Part shown: positions 10,502-18,956 of the stretch, in pieces | Position numbering within the stretch: position 1 is the first letter of the stretch | Layout: each line of letters begins with the position of its first letter | Assembly (NCBI RefSeq): GCF_003590795.1 | Contig: NZ_QYUL01000002.1 | Location: 1,481,001-1,545,000 of the forward strand | Reading direction: 5' to 3' | Source of the DNA: Azospirillum cavernae | GTDB taxonomy: Bacteria > Pseudomonadota > Alphaproteobacteria > Azospirillales > Azospirillaceae | DNA: 64,000 bases | Position numbers and translations under genes: made by a program | Notes under the pieces: model-generated | The model's database searches: none | The model's input: the letters and a program-made list of their open reading frames with translations, nothing else | Told to the model about the DNA's origin: nothing

Positions 10502-11626
10502 TCACGCCGCCGCGCTCCGCCGGGCCAGAGTGAACCAAGCGGTCAGGAAACGGTCCACCGCCTCGTCGTCGTTGGTCCAGCCCAAACTGACGCGGATGGC
10601 CGACGCGGCGGTGACGGCGTCCGCCCCCATCGCCGCCAGCACATGCGACGGTTTGACCTTGCCGCTGGAGCAGGCCGACCCGGCGCTGACCGCCACACTG
10701 GCCAGATCCAGCGCCATCACCTGGGTTTCGCCCAACAGGCCGGGCAGGACCAGGCAGCTTGTGTTGGGAACCCGCGCCGCGCCCGCGCCCATGATCCGGG
10801 CCTGCGGCGCGCCCGCCAGCGCCTCGCGCTCCAGCCGGTCGCGCAGGCTGGCCAGGGCGGCGGCGTTGGGCAGTTCGTCGTGGGCCAGCCGGGCGGCGGC
10901 GCCGAAGCCGACGATGCCCAGCAGATTTTCCGTTCCGGCGCGCTTGCGCTTTTCCTGACCGCCGCCGCGAATGAGCGACTCCGGTTCCAGCCCTTCGGCC
11001 AGAATCAGCGCGCCGACGCCCGCCGGGCCGCCCAGCTTGTGGGCCGACAGGGTCAGCAGATCGACGCCCAGTTCGGCGAAGGACAGGGGCAAGCGACCCG
11101 CCGCCTGCACCGCGTCGGCGTGGACCAACGCGCCCTGCGCGTGGGCCAGACGCGCGGCCTCGGCCACCGGCTGAATCACCCCGGTTTCATTGTTGGCGAC
11201 CATCAGGGACAGCAACGCTGACTTGGTTTGCTCCAACGCCGCCGTCAGAGCGGCTTGGTCGATCACCCCGTCAGGCGTCACCGGCAGCCGTTCGGCGGCG
11301 GGATCGGCGGCCAACACCGACTCATGCTCGACGGCGGAGGTCAGAACGGCGCGGCCCGGAAAGCCGCGCAGCGCCATGTTGTTGGCTTCCGTTCCGCTGC
11401 CAGTGAACAGCACTTGCGCCGGTTTCACCCCGACCAGCGCCGCCACGGCGGCGCGCGCCTCCTCCACCGCGCGGCGGGCGGTGCGGCCAAAGGCGTGGAC
11501 CGACGACGGGTTGCCGACCAGATCCATCGCCTGGACCATCGCCGCCCGCACCGCTGGCTTGAGCGGCGTGGTGGCGTTGTGGTCCAAATAGATCCGCTCG
11601 CGCGCCGAGGCTGACTGTGGGTTCAT
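10502..11626 (-). CDS. iscS: Cysteine desulfurase (NifS/IscS family)
   Basis: This PLP enzyme takes sulfur from cysteine for Fe-S clusters and tRNA thiolation. Visible features are the start RIYLDHNATTP, GSGTEANN, the PLP lysine in SAHKLGGP, and the active-site cysteine in GSACSSGKVKPSH. The length from ATG 11626 is 374 aa, typical of NifS-type proteins. A start at 11737 would lie inside iscR and is unlikely. Its position directly after iscR suggests control by cluster demand. It could serve nitrogenase too, since no other nifS is in the window. Confidence 0.93.
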   Translation of the reverse strand: MNPQSASARERIYLDHNATTPLKPAVRAAMVQAMDLVGNPSSVHAFGRTARRAVEEARAAVAALVGVKPAQVLFTGSGTEANNMALRGFPGRAVLTSAVEHESVLAADPAAERLPVTPDGVIDQAALTAALEQTKSALLSLMVANNETGVIQPVAEAARLAHAQGALVHADAVQAAGRLPLSFAELGVDLLTLSAHKLGGPAGVGALILAEGLEPESLIRGGGQEKRKRAGTENLLGIVGFGAAARLAHDELPNAAALASLRDRLEREALAGAPQARIMGAGAARVPNTSCLVLPGLLGETQVMALDLASVAVSAGSACSSGKVKPSHVLAAMGADAVTAASAIRVSLGWTNDDEAVDRFLTAWFTLARRSAAA

Positions 11627-11651
11627 CCGAACAGAGGTCACGCGGCGACGC

Positions 11652-12134
11652 TCACTCGGCGGCGACGGCGGCGTCGCTGTCGGGCAGAACCGGGCGGGCC
11701 AGCAGCAGGCCGCTGGTGCCGATGATCCGCCGATCAACCACGTCGGCGATGGTGACGGAGCTGAGATACATGTGGATCTGGTTGCCCAACTCTTCCCACA
11801 GATCGTGGGTCAGGCAGCGCGAGCGGTTGGTGCGGCAGCCCTGCGGCGTGCCGTTGGCGCAGCGGGTGGTGCGGATTGGCTCGTCCACCGCCAGAATGAT
11901 GTCCGACACGCGGGTTTCGTCCGCCGGGTGGGCCAGCAGATAACCGCCGCCGGGGCCGCGCACGCTCTTGACCAAGCCGCCCTTGCGCAGCTTGGCGAAG
12001 AGCTGCTCCAGATAGGACAGCGAGATTTCCTGCCGCTCGGCGATGTCGGCGAGCGCGATCGGGCTGCCCTGGCTGGTGGCCGCCAGATCGACCATGGCCA
12101 TCACGGCGTAACGTCCCTTGGTGCTCAGTCTCAT
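11652..12134 (-). CDS. iscR: Rrf2-family Fe-S regulator IscR
   Basis: The 160-residue protein starts [18 protein letters not shown], the standard IscR N-terminus, with a winged helix ([21 protein letters not shown]). Three cysteines and a nearby histidine ([10 protein letters not shown]...RCLTHDLW) match the [2Fe-2S]-binding site. IscR represses its own operon when clusters are plentiful. Its ATG overlaps the cysE stop by four bases, so the pair is translationally coupled. A palindromic operator candidate lies in the operon promoter. Confidence 0.93.
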   Translation of the reverse strand: MRLSTKGRYAVMAMVDLAATSQGSPIALADIAERQEISLSYLEQLFAKLRKGGLVKSVRGPGGGYLLAHPADETRVSDIILAVDEPIRTTRCANGTPQGCRTNRSRCLTHDLWEELGNQIHMYLSSVTIADVVDRRIIGTSGLLLARPVLPDSDAAVAAE

Positions 12135-12910
12135 CGCATGTCTCCTTGAACGTCCCTGATCCCGCCGTTGCGGGAGGCTGAAGCGCTGGTGTTGGGGGTG
12201 AGGGCGGCGTCCTCCAACTCGGCCACGCGGGCTTGCAGCGCCGTCATCTGGTCGAGCAGACCGGACAGGGCGCGGGCCACGGGGTCGGGAAGGTCGCCGC
12301 AAGGCGTGCCGTAGGGCAGGAATGTCTGGGTGTCGGCGGGGCTGCGCGGCGTCACCGGCTTGGCCGGGATGCCGACCATGGCGGTTCCGGGCGCGACGTC
12401 GGCGACCACCACCGCGTTGGCGCCGATCCGCGCGCCGGTGCCGATGGTGATCGCGCCGAGGATCTTGGCGCCCGCGCCGACGATGACGCCGTCGCCCAAG
12501 GTTGGGTGCCGCTTGCCATGCTCCAACGACGTGCCGCCCAGCGTCACCCCGTGATAGAGCATGACGTCGTCGCCAATGTCAGCCGTTTCGCCGATGACGA
12601 CGCCCATGCCATGGTCGATGAAGAAACGTCGGCCAATGGTGGCGCCGGGGTGAATTTCGATGCCGGTCAAGGCGCGGGCGAGGTGGGAGATCAGGCGCGC
12701 GGACAACCGCCATCCGGCGTCATGGCAGCGGCGGGCCAGACGGTGCAGAAGGATCGCGTGAAAGCCGGGATAGCACAGCGCAACCTCCAGCCGCGACCGG
12801 GCGGCGGGGTCGCGGGCCAGGATCCCGTCGATCTCTTCGCGAAGATGCTTGAACACGCCATCACCCGCCGTGGTATAGTCCGCCCTCTTGCTGGAAGAGT
12901 GATCTTTCAC
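12131..12910 (-). CDS. cysE: Serine O-acetyltransferase CysE
   Basis: CysE makes O-acetylserine, the carbon skeleton for cysteine. The protein has the N-terminal helical domain ([16 protein letters not shown]) followed by the left-handed beta-helix hexapeptide repeats with [15 protein letters not shown] and [17 protein letters not shown]. It continues with a roughly 50-residue tail containing a coiled coil ([17 protein letters not shown]). As first gene of the operon it places cysteine synthesis upstream of the desulfurase that consumes cysteine. Confidence 0.95.
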   Translation of the reverse strand: MKDHSSSKRADYTTAGDGVFKHLREEIDGILARDPAARSRLEVALCYPGFHAILLHRLARRCHDAGWRLSARLISHLARALTGIEIHPGATIGRRFFIDHGMGVVIGETADIGDDVMLYHGVTLGGTSLEHGKRHPTLGDGVIVGAGAKILGAITIGTGARIGANAVVVADVAPGTAMVGIPAKPVTPRSPADTQTFLPYGTPCGDLPDPVARALSGLLDQMTALQARVAELEDAALTPNTSASASRNGGIRDVQGDMR

Positions 12911-13005
12911 AAGACCTCATCCGACCGCCCTTAAGGCCGCAGCCGCCGCAACGGCCCGGCTTTGGGGAGCGGAACAAGCGGGCTGCCCCGGAGGACGTAT
13001 CGACG

Positions 13006-13034
13006 CATATAGGATGACCAACCAAATTGGTCAA
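13006..13034 (-). promoter_or_regulatory. Promoter with palindromic (IscR-like) operator for cysE-iscR-iscS
   Basis: On the minus strand TTGACC (13029-13034) and TATATG (13006-13011) are separated by 17 bp, a good sigma70 promoter about 95 bp before cysE. A perfect 7-bp inverted repeat TGACCAA-n5-TTGGTCA (13015-13033) fills the space between the -35 and -10 boxes, where a repressor would block polymerase. Because iscR is in the operon, IscR is the natural candidate. Confidence 0.7.
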
Positions 13035-13155
13035 GAATTGTGTGCGAAAAACCCCCACTCCGTGACGGGAAACCCCGTTAACGCGCCGATGGGGCCGATT
13101 TTCGGCCTCGCGGCTGTTTCGACAACCCTTCGTTCGCGTCAGGATCGTCGCTCCC

Positions 13156-13824
13156 ATGCCTGAAGTGCTCATCAACGGTCCCGCCGGTCGCCTGGAAGGC
13201 CGTTACACCCATGGCAAGCAGCCGAACGCCCCGGTCGCGCTGCTGTTGCATCCTCATCCGCAGCACAATGGAACGATGAACAACAAGGTGGTCTTCACCC
13301 TGTTCCAGTCCTTCACCAAGCGCGGTTATTCGGCTCTGCGCTTCAATTTCCGGGGCGTCGGGCGCAGCCAGGGAACCTATGACAAGGGCGAGGGCGAGTT
13401 GGCCGACGCCGCCGCCGCGTTGGACTGGTTGCAGACCTACAACCCGAACGCTCCGGTCTGCTGGATCGGCGGCGTGTCGTTTGGGGCCTGGATCGGCATG
13501 CAGTTGCTGATGCGGCGGCCCGAGATCGACGGCTTCGTGTCGGTGTCGCCCCCGGCCAATCTGTTCGACTTTTCGTTCCTGGCGCCGTGCCCGTCCTCCG
13601 GCCTCATCATCCACGGCGACCGTGACGAATTGGTGCCGTCGGCGTCGGTGACGAAGCTGGTGACGAAGCTGTCGCACCAGAAGGACATCCACATCGACCA
13701 CCGGGTCGTTCCCGGCGCGAACCATTTCTTCGTCAACCGCACCGATGAGCTGGCGGTGCAGGTCGATGATTATCTGGGCAAGGCGGTCGGCAGCAGCCCG
13801 ACCATTCCGGCGGTCGCCGAGTGA
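13156..13824 (+). CDS. Alpha/beta hydrolase
   Basis: A 222-residue serine hydrolase. The early 'LLHPHPQHNGTMNN' and 'ALRFNFRGVGRSQG' are typical of a small alphaproteobacterial dienelactone-hydrolase-like group. Visible catalytic residues are the Ser in GGVSFGAW, Asp in HGDRDELV and His in GANHFF. No signal peptide is seen, so it is cytoplasmic. The substrate cannot be inferred. It is transcribed alone, divergent from cysE and ended by a strong terminator. Confidence 0.85.
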   Translation: MPEVLINGPAGRLEGRYTHGKQPNAPVALLLHPHPQHNGTMNNKVVFTLFQSFTKRGYSALRFNFRGVGRSQGTYDKGEGELADAAAALDWLQTYNPNAPVCWIGGVSFGAWIGMQLLMRRPEIDGFVSVSPPANLFDFSFLAPCPSSGLIIHGDRDELVPSASVTKLVTKLSHQKDIHIDHRVVPGANHFFVNRTDELAVQVDDYLGKAVGSSPTIPAVAE

Positions 13825-13860
13825 GCCTTTGCCCGATGTCGTGACGTCACCGGAATGACG

Positions 13861-13893
13861 AAAAGCCGCCGCTGGGACCAGCGGCGGCTTTTT
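13861..13893. terminator. Bidirectional rho-independent terminator
   Basis: A long GC-rich stem (AAAAGCCGCCGCTGG paired with CCAGCGGCGGCTTTTTT) lies between the convergent hydrolase and DUF2155 genes. T-runs on both strands make it suitable for both. Confidence 0.9.
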
Positions 13894-13923
13894 TCATGCC
13901 TGAGGCGTGGGCGACGGGACCGT

Positions 13924-14373
13924 TCAGGGCGCGCCGCAGGACAAGACCCAAACGTCGTAGATGGCGTTTTCCATCGCCGACAAGCCGGGGCTGGACGCGA
14001 ACATCCAACCGCTGAAGGCGGTCTCGGCCTGCTCGCCGGGCTTGATTTCCGTCACCTCCAGAAAGGCGGCGGCTTCCGGCGGGTCAATGGGCGGGTTTTC
14101 CCGGCAGGCGCGCAGGGTGATGCGCAGGCTGCCCATCGCCTTGGTCTCCCCCACCGCGATGGTGAAGGTGGAGGTTCGGGCCGTCACCTTGTCCAGCCAT
14201 TGCAGCTTGGCGCCGGGGCGGGCGATCATCTGCTCCGGCTTGGTGGCGGCGCTGGCCGGAAGGGCGGCGGTCAGCAGGGCGGCGGCGAGAAGGGCCGCGC
14301 CGGTCAAGCGGGACAGGAGCGTCGAAAACGTCGTCACGTCGGATCGCTTTCGTGGTTGCGGAACTGCGATCAT
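13924..14373 (-). CDS. DUF2155 secreted protein
   Basis: The 149-residue form from ATG 14373 has a short basic start and a hydrophobic signal segment (LTGAALLAAALLTAALPASA), then the DUF2155 core. The core shows 'LDKVTARTSTFTIAVGE', an RACRENPP segment and the closing 'FSGWMFASSPGLSAMENAIYDVWVLSC'. The family is confined largely to alphaproteobacteria and is predicted periplasmic, with unknown function. It usually lies near NDUFA12 and mlaD, as here. A start at 14406 is also possible. Confidence 0.85.
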   Translation of the reverse strand: MIAVPQPRKRSDVTTFSTLLSRLTGAALLAAALLTAALPASAATKPEQMIARPGAKLQWLDKVTARTSTFTIAVGETKAMGSLRITLRACRENPPIDPPEAAAFLEVTEIKPGEQAETAFSGWMFASSPGLSAMENAIYDVWVLSCGAP

Positions 14374-14438
14374 GCCTTCTATCGCGGAAAGCGCGTCGCC
14401 GTCCATGACAGGAGGGTGGGGCAGGAATGCGGCGAACG

Positions 14439-15197
14439 TCAGACCGTCTTGTCGGCGGCGAAGCGCAGGCGGACGTAATCGGCGGTCCAGCGGCCTTCGG
14501 CGTCGCGCAACTCGGCGGCGACGGAGTCGAGAACCTCGGCAATCAGGGCCGGTCGTTCCGCTTCCGAAACGCGGTTGAGGAAGCTTTGCGCGAAGGTGGT
14601 CAGCCACCCGGCCATGTCGGTGGGCAGCGGCGTCGGGCGCGGAATCAGCGCGATGCTGCGCACGGTGAAACCGGCGGCTTCCAGCTTGGCCTGATAGGAG
14701 TCGGGCGTCGGGAAATACCAGGGGTTGGCGGCCTTGCCGTCCAACCCGCGCCGGTCAAGCGCGGCCTCCAGCCCGGCGACGATCCGCCCGACATTGCCCG
14801 CGCCGCCAAATTCGGCAACGAAACGACCGTTGGGCTTCAAGGCCCGCGCCGCCCCGGCGATCACCGCGTCGGGCTGCGTCATCCAATGCAGGGCGGCGTT
14901 GGAGAACACGGCGTCGAACTCCGCCGTGAAGGGCAGGGCGTGGCCGTCAATCACGCGGGCGTCGAGACCGCGCGCGCTGGCCGTGGCGACAAACTCCGGG
15001 CTGGCGTCGGCGCCGACCACGGCGCAGCCGAACCCGACCAGACGTTCGGTCAGGGTGCCTTCGCCGCAACCCAGATCCAGAATGCGTTCCCCCGCCACTG
15101 GAGCCAGCAAATCCACCACCGGCATGCCAAGTTCCGGGACGAATCCGGCGTGCCGCTTGTAGCCGCCCGCTTCCCAACGTTGATCGGTGGTGGTCAT
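14439..15197 (-). CDS. Class I SAM-dependent methyltransferase (Tam-like)
   Basis: The 252-residue protein has SAM motif I ILDLGCGEG, an acidic strand end (VVGADASPEF) and the post-motif FDAVFSNAALHWM. That layout resembles trans-aconitate methyltransferase and related small-molecule enzymes. The C-terminal part (PTPDSYQAKLEAAGFTV) fits this group. The substrate is not determinable from sequence. It stands alone between the mlaD terminator and DUF2155. Confidence 0.8.
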   Translation of the reverse strand: MTTTDQRWEAGGYKRHAGFVPELGMPVVDLLAPVAGERILDLGCGEGTLTERLVGFGCAVVGADASPEFVATASARGLDARVIDGHALPFTAEFDAVFSNAALHWMTQPDAVIAGAARALKPNGRFVAEFGGAGNVGRIVAGLEAALDRRGLDGKAANPWYFPTPDSYQAKLEAAGFTVRSIALIPRPTPLPTDMAGWLTTFAQSFLNRVSEAERPALIAEVLDSVAAELRDAEGRWTADYVRLRFAADKTV

Positions 15198-15266
15198 TGC
15201 AAACCTTCATTCATTGTCATATCGGAACGATCCGATTTCAAAACGATCACGGCGCCTCAAACGACA

Positions 15267-15288
15267 AAGGGGGCCGAATGGCCCCCTT
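15267..15288 (-). terminator. Terminator after mlaD
   Basis: A 9-bp perfect stem AAGGGGGCC/GGCCCCCTT with a four-base loop lies just past the mlaD stop. Only a short T-run follows on the minus strand. Confidence 0.7.
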
Positions 15289-15316
15289 CGCGTGGTCGAT
15301 GGCGCTGGCGATCCGC

Positions 15317-15808
15317 TCACATTTTCGGCGGTTGCGCCCCGGCGGCGGACTCCGCCGGTTTGCTCATGCTTTGCAGCGAGAAGATGACCTGACCCAAAAG
15401 CTGCTCCAGACCGGGCGTGCTCTGGGTGTATTCGATGCGACCGTTTGGCTTGATGAGGTCGGGGTCGCCACCCGGCTCAAGCGACAGGAACTTGCCGCCC
15501 AACAGGCTTTCCGACGCGATCACCGCCGCCGTGTCCTTCGGCAGCTTGACCGTGTTGTCGAGCACCAGATGGACGACCGCCTGATAGCTTTTGGGGTCGA
15601 GCGACAGGCCGACGACGTTGCCGACCTTCACGCCGCTGATGCGCACGTCAGAGCCGTTTTGCAGCCCGGTGATGCTGGAAAAATTGGCCGTCACCTCATA
15701 ACCCTGCACCTTGCGCAGATCCGCGCTTTTGTAGGCGAAGGCCAGGAAGACGCCAGCGGCGACAAGCACGACGCCGCCCAGCACGGTTTCGATCACGTTC
15801 CGACGCAT
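15317..15808 (-). CDS. mlaD: Outer-membrane lipid asymmetry protein MlaD (MCE domain)
   Basis: From ATG 15808 the protein (163 aa) has one N-terminal membrane helix (VIETVLGGVVLVAAGVFLAFAY) and a single MCE domain with 'NGSDVRISGVKVGNVVGLSLD' and 'ASESLLGGKFLSLEPG'. MlaD forms a hexameric ring in the periplasm that moves phospholipids between membranes, working with an MlaFEB ABC transporter. Those partners are not in this window. A longer frame upstream has no MlaD-like residues and was not used. Confidence 0.92.
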   Translation of the reverse strand: MRRNVIETVLGGVVLVAAGVFLAFAYKSADLRKVQGYEVTANFSSITGLQNGSDVRISGVKVGNVVGLSLDPKSYQAVVHLVLDNTVKLPKDTAAVIASESLLGGKFLSLEPGGDPDLIKPNGRIEYTQSTPGLEQLLGQVIFSLQSMSKPAESAAGAQPPKM

Positions 15809-15837
15809 AAGATGATCCTGCTGCGGAGTCCGGCCGG

Positions 15838-16230
15838 TCAGGCCGGAGTCCAAGGCTCGTAATCGCCGGTCGCGGCCACCCGCTCGCCGCCAGCCAGCGC
15901 GTGGCCGGGCGGACGGTAGGCCTGGGTCGAACCGGACAGGTTGGGCAGATGCTCTTGCTGCCACGGCTTGCGCAGGCTGCTGGAGCCTTCGGGCAGCGGC
16001 TCTTTGAAGGTGTGGTGCAGCCAGCCGTGCCATTCCGGCGGGATCTTCGTCGCGTCCGGCTCACCGGCGTAGATCACCCAGCGGCGCTCGCGCGCGCCAG
16101 CGGGGGTGGTCTTGCTGCGGTAATAGACGTTGCCGAAACGGTCGCTGCCGACCTTCGCGCCCCGGCGCCACGTCACGAAATTGATGTGAATGTTCGCCAG
16201 TTTGGTGAACAGAGAGAGTGGCTCGGTCAT
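15838..16230 (-). CDS. NADH:ubiquinone oxidoreductase accessory subunit, NDUFA12 family
   Basis: The 130-residue protein contains the family core: 'GSDRFGNVYYRSK', 'ERRWVIYAGEPDATKIPPEWH' and 'WLHHTF'. NDUFA12 is a supernumerary complex I subunit shared by mitochondria and alphaproteobacteria. It sits away from the main nuo operon, 29 bp upstream of mlaD, as in many relatives. The start at 16230 gives the normal length. Confidence 0.92.
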   Translation of the reverse strand: MTEPLSLFTKLANIHINFVTWRRGAKVGSDRFGNVYYRSKTTPAGARERRWVIYAGEPDATKIPPEWHGWLHHTFKEPLPEGSSSLRKPWQQEHLPNLSGSTQAYRPPGHALAGGERVAATGDYEPWTPA

Positions 16231-16362
16231 CGTCGCTCGCGGATTCGGGGAAGCTGTCCCGCCCCGTTCGAGGCGGGCCGGTCGAATGCGGGCCGCACTA
16301 TGACACCGCGAAGACGCCGCGTCCACACCCGCCGACAGGGCAGGGGCGGCAACGGCTTGAGA

Positions 16363-17037
16363 TCAGGCGAACTTGCGGTCGGTCAACAGCAGCCGCAGGG
16401 CGAATCCCAGAAACAGAACCCCAGCCAACCCGTCCAGCGCGGTCTTCATCCGTTGGCTGGACAGCACGCGCCGCGCCGTTCCGGCGCACAGCGCGGCGAC
16501 TCCGACCAGATAGGCCGCGCCCAGCAGGGTGATGAGGTTGCCCAGCAGGAAAATCTGCACCGCGACATGGCCCAACTCCGGGGCGACGAATTGCGGCACG
16601 AAGGCCAGTTGGAACAGGATGATCTTGGGATTCAACAGGTTGGTCAGCAGCGCCTGGGTGAAGACAGCCGAATCCCGTGCCGAGTCCCGCGCCGAGTCGC
16701 TCGCCGACGCTGGGGCGTCCGCGCCGTCGGCCCGGCTGACGATCGCGCTCCACAGCGACCGCGCGCCGATCCAGGCGAGATAGGCTCCGCCCGCGTAGCG
16801 CAGCGCGTCGAACAGGGCGGGGGAGGCGGCGATCAGGGCCGACACGCCGATGGCGGCGAGCAGCGCGTGGATGACGTTGCCCAGCGAAATGCCCAGCGTG
16901 GCGATGACGCCCGCCCGCCGCCCATCGGCGACGCTGCGGGTCAGCACCAAGAGGAAATCCGGCCCCGGCGCCAGCACCAGCACGCAGACGGCGATCAGAT
17001 AGAGGTAAAGCAGATGGGGATCGAGCGGCAGCGTCAT
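16363..17037 (-). CDS. LysE/RhtB-family amino acid exporter
   Basis: A 224-residue inner-membrane protein with about six hydrophobic helices and the family signature LAPGPDFLLVLTRS near the N-terminus, followed by 'GISLGNVIHALLAAIGVSAL'. Such proteins export amino acids or homoserine lactones; the substrate here is unknown. The central hydrophilic loop carries a small repeat (SARDSARDSA) encoded by short direct repeats, suggesting length variation of the loop. Confidence 0.88.
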   Translation of the reverse strand: MTLPLDPHLLYLYLIAVCVLVLAPGPDFLLVLTRSVADGRRAGVIATLGISLGNVIHALLAAIGVSALIAASPALFDALRYAGGAYLAWIGARSLWSAIVSRADGADAPASASDSARDSARDSAVFTQALLTNLLNPKIILFQLAFVPQFVAPELGHVAVQIFLLGNLITLLGAAYLVGVAALCAGTARRVLSSQRMKTALDGLAGVLFLGFALRLLLTDRKFA

Positions 17038-17065
17038 CGGAGAGAGCCTTTGCGATCAAAGCCGG

Positions 17066-17962
17066 TCAGTCGGGCCAGCGGCGGTGCAGCCACAGCCATT
17101 GGGCCGGGCGCGCGCGCACCCAATCCTCCAACAGCCGGTTCAGCCGTTCCATCACAATCCGGGCGTCGGCAATGCGGTCGCCGCTGGCCGGGTGTTCCAA
17201 CGGCGGCAGGACGGTGACGCGGAAATTCGGCCCATCCAACCGTTCGGTCAGCGCCAGCGACAGCGGGATGTCCAGACGGATCGCCAGTTGCGCGGCGGCG
17301 GGGGCGGTCATCGCGTCGCGGCCAAAGAAGGGCACGGGGATGCCGTCGTTCATTTTCTGGTCGTACATGATGCCGACATGGCCGCCCTTGGACAGCTCGC
17401 GCAGCAGCTTGCGCGCGCCCTCCGCCCCCTTGGGGATCTGGGTGTCGGAGGCGGCGCCGCGCAGCTCGATCAACAGCTTGGCGACATAGGGATTGTTGGG
17501 CGCGCGGTAGACCAGCCCCAGCTTCAGGCCGCGCAGGCGGGAGGCGACCGATTGCACCTCCCAATTGCCCAGATGGGCGGCGACCATGATTCCGGCCTTG
17601 CCGTCGTCGCGCATCGAATCGACATGCTCGCCGCCGACGAACACCGTCCGGTCGCGACCGATCTCTTCCAGATGGGGGTATTCGGCGACCGTCCGGCCCA
17701 GATTGTCCCACATGGCGCGGATGATCGCCTCGATCTCCGCCGCCGGTTTCTCGGGAAAGGCGCGCGTCAGGTTGCGCCGGGCGGTGCGGGTGCCGGGCAG
17801 CCACGGCCCGACGGTCCGCCCGATCCAACCGCCCAGGGCCGAGGCGCGGTCCACGGGCAGCGCCCGGAACAGGCGTTGCACGCCATGGACGAAGGCGGCC
17901 TCCAACGGGTGGCCGACGCGGCGGGTCAGCCACTTGACGAGCGGGCTACGCGGCTTCGCCAT
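17066..17962 (-). CDS. lpxL: Lipid A biosynthesis acyltransferase (LpxL/HtrB family)
   Basis: The protein (298 aa) adds secondary acyl chains to Kdo-lipid A at the inner membrane. The catalytic HxxxxE motif is seen in AAHLGNWE, with a downstream substrate-binding DQKMNDGIPVPFFGR segment. The ATG at 17962 has a strong ribosome binding site (GGGAGG) and lies inside the end of lpxK, so the genes overlap by 17 bp. The order waaA-lpxK-lpxL on the minus strand is a coherent lipid A operon. Whether it is LpxL- or LpxM-like cannot be told by eye. Confidence 0.9.
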   Translation of the reverse strand: MAKPRSPLVKWLTRRVGHPLEAAFVHGVQRLFRALPVDRASALGGWIGRTVGPWLPGTRTARRNLTRAFPEKPAAEIEAIIRAMWDNLGRTVAEYPHLEEIGRDRTVFVGGEHVDSMRDDGKAGIMVAAHLGNWEVQSVASRLRGLKLGLVYRAPNNPYVAKLLIELRGAASDTQIPKGAEGARKLLRELSKGGHVGIMYDQKMNDGIPVPFFGRDAMTAPAAAQLAIRLDIPLSLALTERLDGPNFRVTVLPPLEHPASGDRIADARIVMERLNRLLEDWVRARPAQWLWLHRRWPD

Positions 17963-18941
17963 GCGAGCCTCCCTTCAACGATGGGTGATCGAGCAAACGG
18001 TCAAGATCCGCCGGGACGTCCCAGACGATGGCGACCGGCAGGGCGGCGACGCGGGCGCGCAGATCGGCGGGCAGCCGTACGGCGTCCTTGGCGGTGGTGA
18101 CGGGCAGGGCGTCCAGCGCCGCCGCTTGGTCGAGCAGCGCCTGAATCTCCGCCGCCTGATAGGGGTGGTGGTCGGCGAAGGATCGCCGGGCGACCACAGC
18201 GGCGCCGAGGGATTCCAGCGTCGCGAAGAATTTTTCCGGGCGGCCAATCCCGGCGAAGGCGAGAACCCGGCGTCCGGCCAGGGCAAGGCCGCTCTCGTCC
18301 GGCGCCAGCCGCGCGCGCAGAACGGGCAGGCCGCCAGCCAGGGCGGCGACTCCGGTCTGGTCCGGCCCAACGATGACCAGGGCGCTGGCGCGGCGCAGCC
18401 CGTCGGCGATCCGTTCGCGCAACGGCCCGGCGGGAATCAGCCGCCCATTGCCAAAGCCGACCGCGCCATCGACGACGACCAGCGAGCGATCCTTCAACAG
18501 GCCAGGGTTCTGGAATCCGTCATCCATGACGATGGCCCCGGCCCCCGCCGCGACGGCGGCCTCCGCCCCGGCGGCGCGGTCGCGGGCGACCCAGCAGGGG
18601 GCGGATTCCGCCAGCAACAGCGCCTCGTCGCCGACGTCCGCCGCGCCGTGGCGGGTGGGATCGACGCGCAGTGGCCCGGCCTCGCGCCCGCCATGGCCAC
18701 GGGTCAGCGCGTGGGCGTTCACCCCGCGCGCGCGCAGCGCGGCGAGTATCGCCAGCCCAACCGGAGTCTTGCCCGCGCCGCCCGCCACCAGATTGCCAAC
18801 GCAGATCACCGGAACGCCGACCCGGCGCGGCGCGCTCGCCGCCAGCCGCCGCCGTCCGATCAGCCCATAGAGCGCCCCCAGCGGGGCCAGAGCCGCCGCC
18901 GCCGCGCCCGGTGGCCGATACCAGAAAGCCGGTGTGCGCAA
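17946..18941 (-). CDS. lpxK: Tetraacyldisaccharide 4'-kinase LpxK
   Basis: LpxK phosphorylates the lipid A disaccharide. The 331-residue protein starts with the typical 'TPAFWYRP', has the P-loop NLVAGGAGKTPVGL and 'ALTRGHGG', and shows the DDGFQNP motif. The start codon is TTG at 18941, supported by a GGGAG ribosome binding site eight bases upstream. It follows waaA by 15 bp and overlaps lpxL. Confidence 0.95.
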   Translation of the reverse strand: MRTPAFWYRPPGAAAAALAPLGALYGLIGRRRLAASAPRRVGVPVICVGNLVAGGAGKTPVGLAILAALRARGVNAHALTRGHGGREAGPLRVDPTRHGAADVGDEALLLAESAPCWVARDRAAGAEAAVAAGAGAIVMDDGFQNPGLLKDRSLVVVDGAVGFGNGRLIPAGPLRERIADGLRRASALVIVGPDQTGVAALAGGLPVLRARLAPDESGLALAGRRVLAFAGIGRPEKFFATLESLGAAVVARRSFADHHPYQAAEIQALLDQAAALDALPVTTAKDAVRLPADLRARVAALPVAIVWDVPADLDRLLDHPSLKGGSHGEAA

Positions 18942-18956
18942 CCGCGTGACTCCCGA

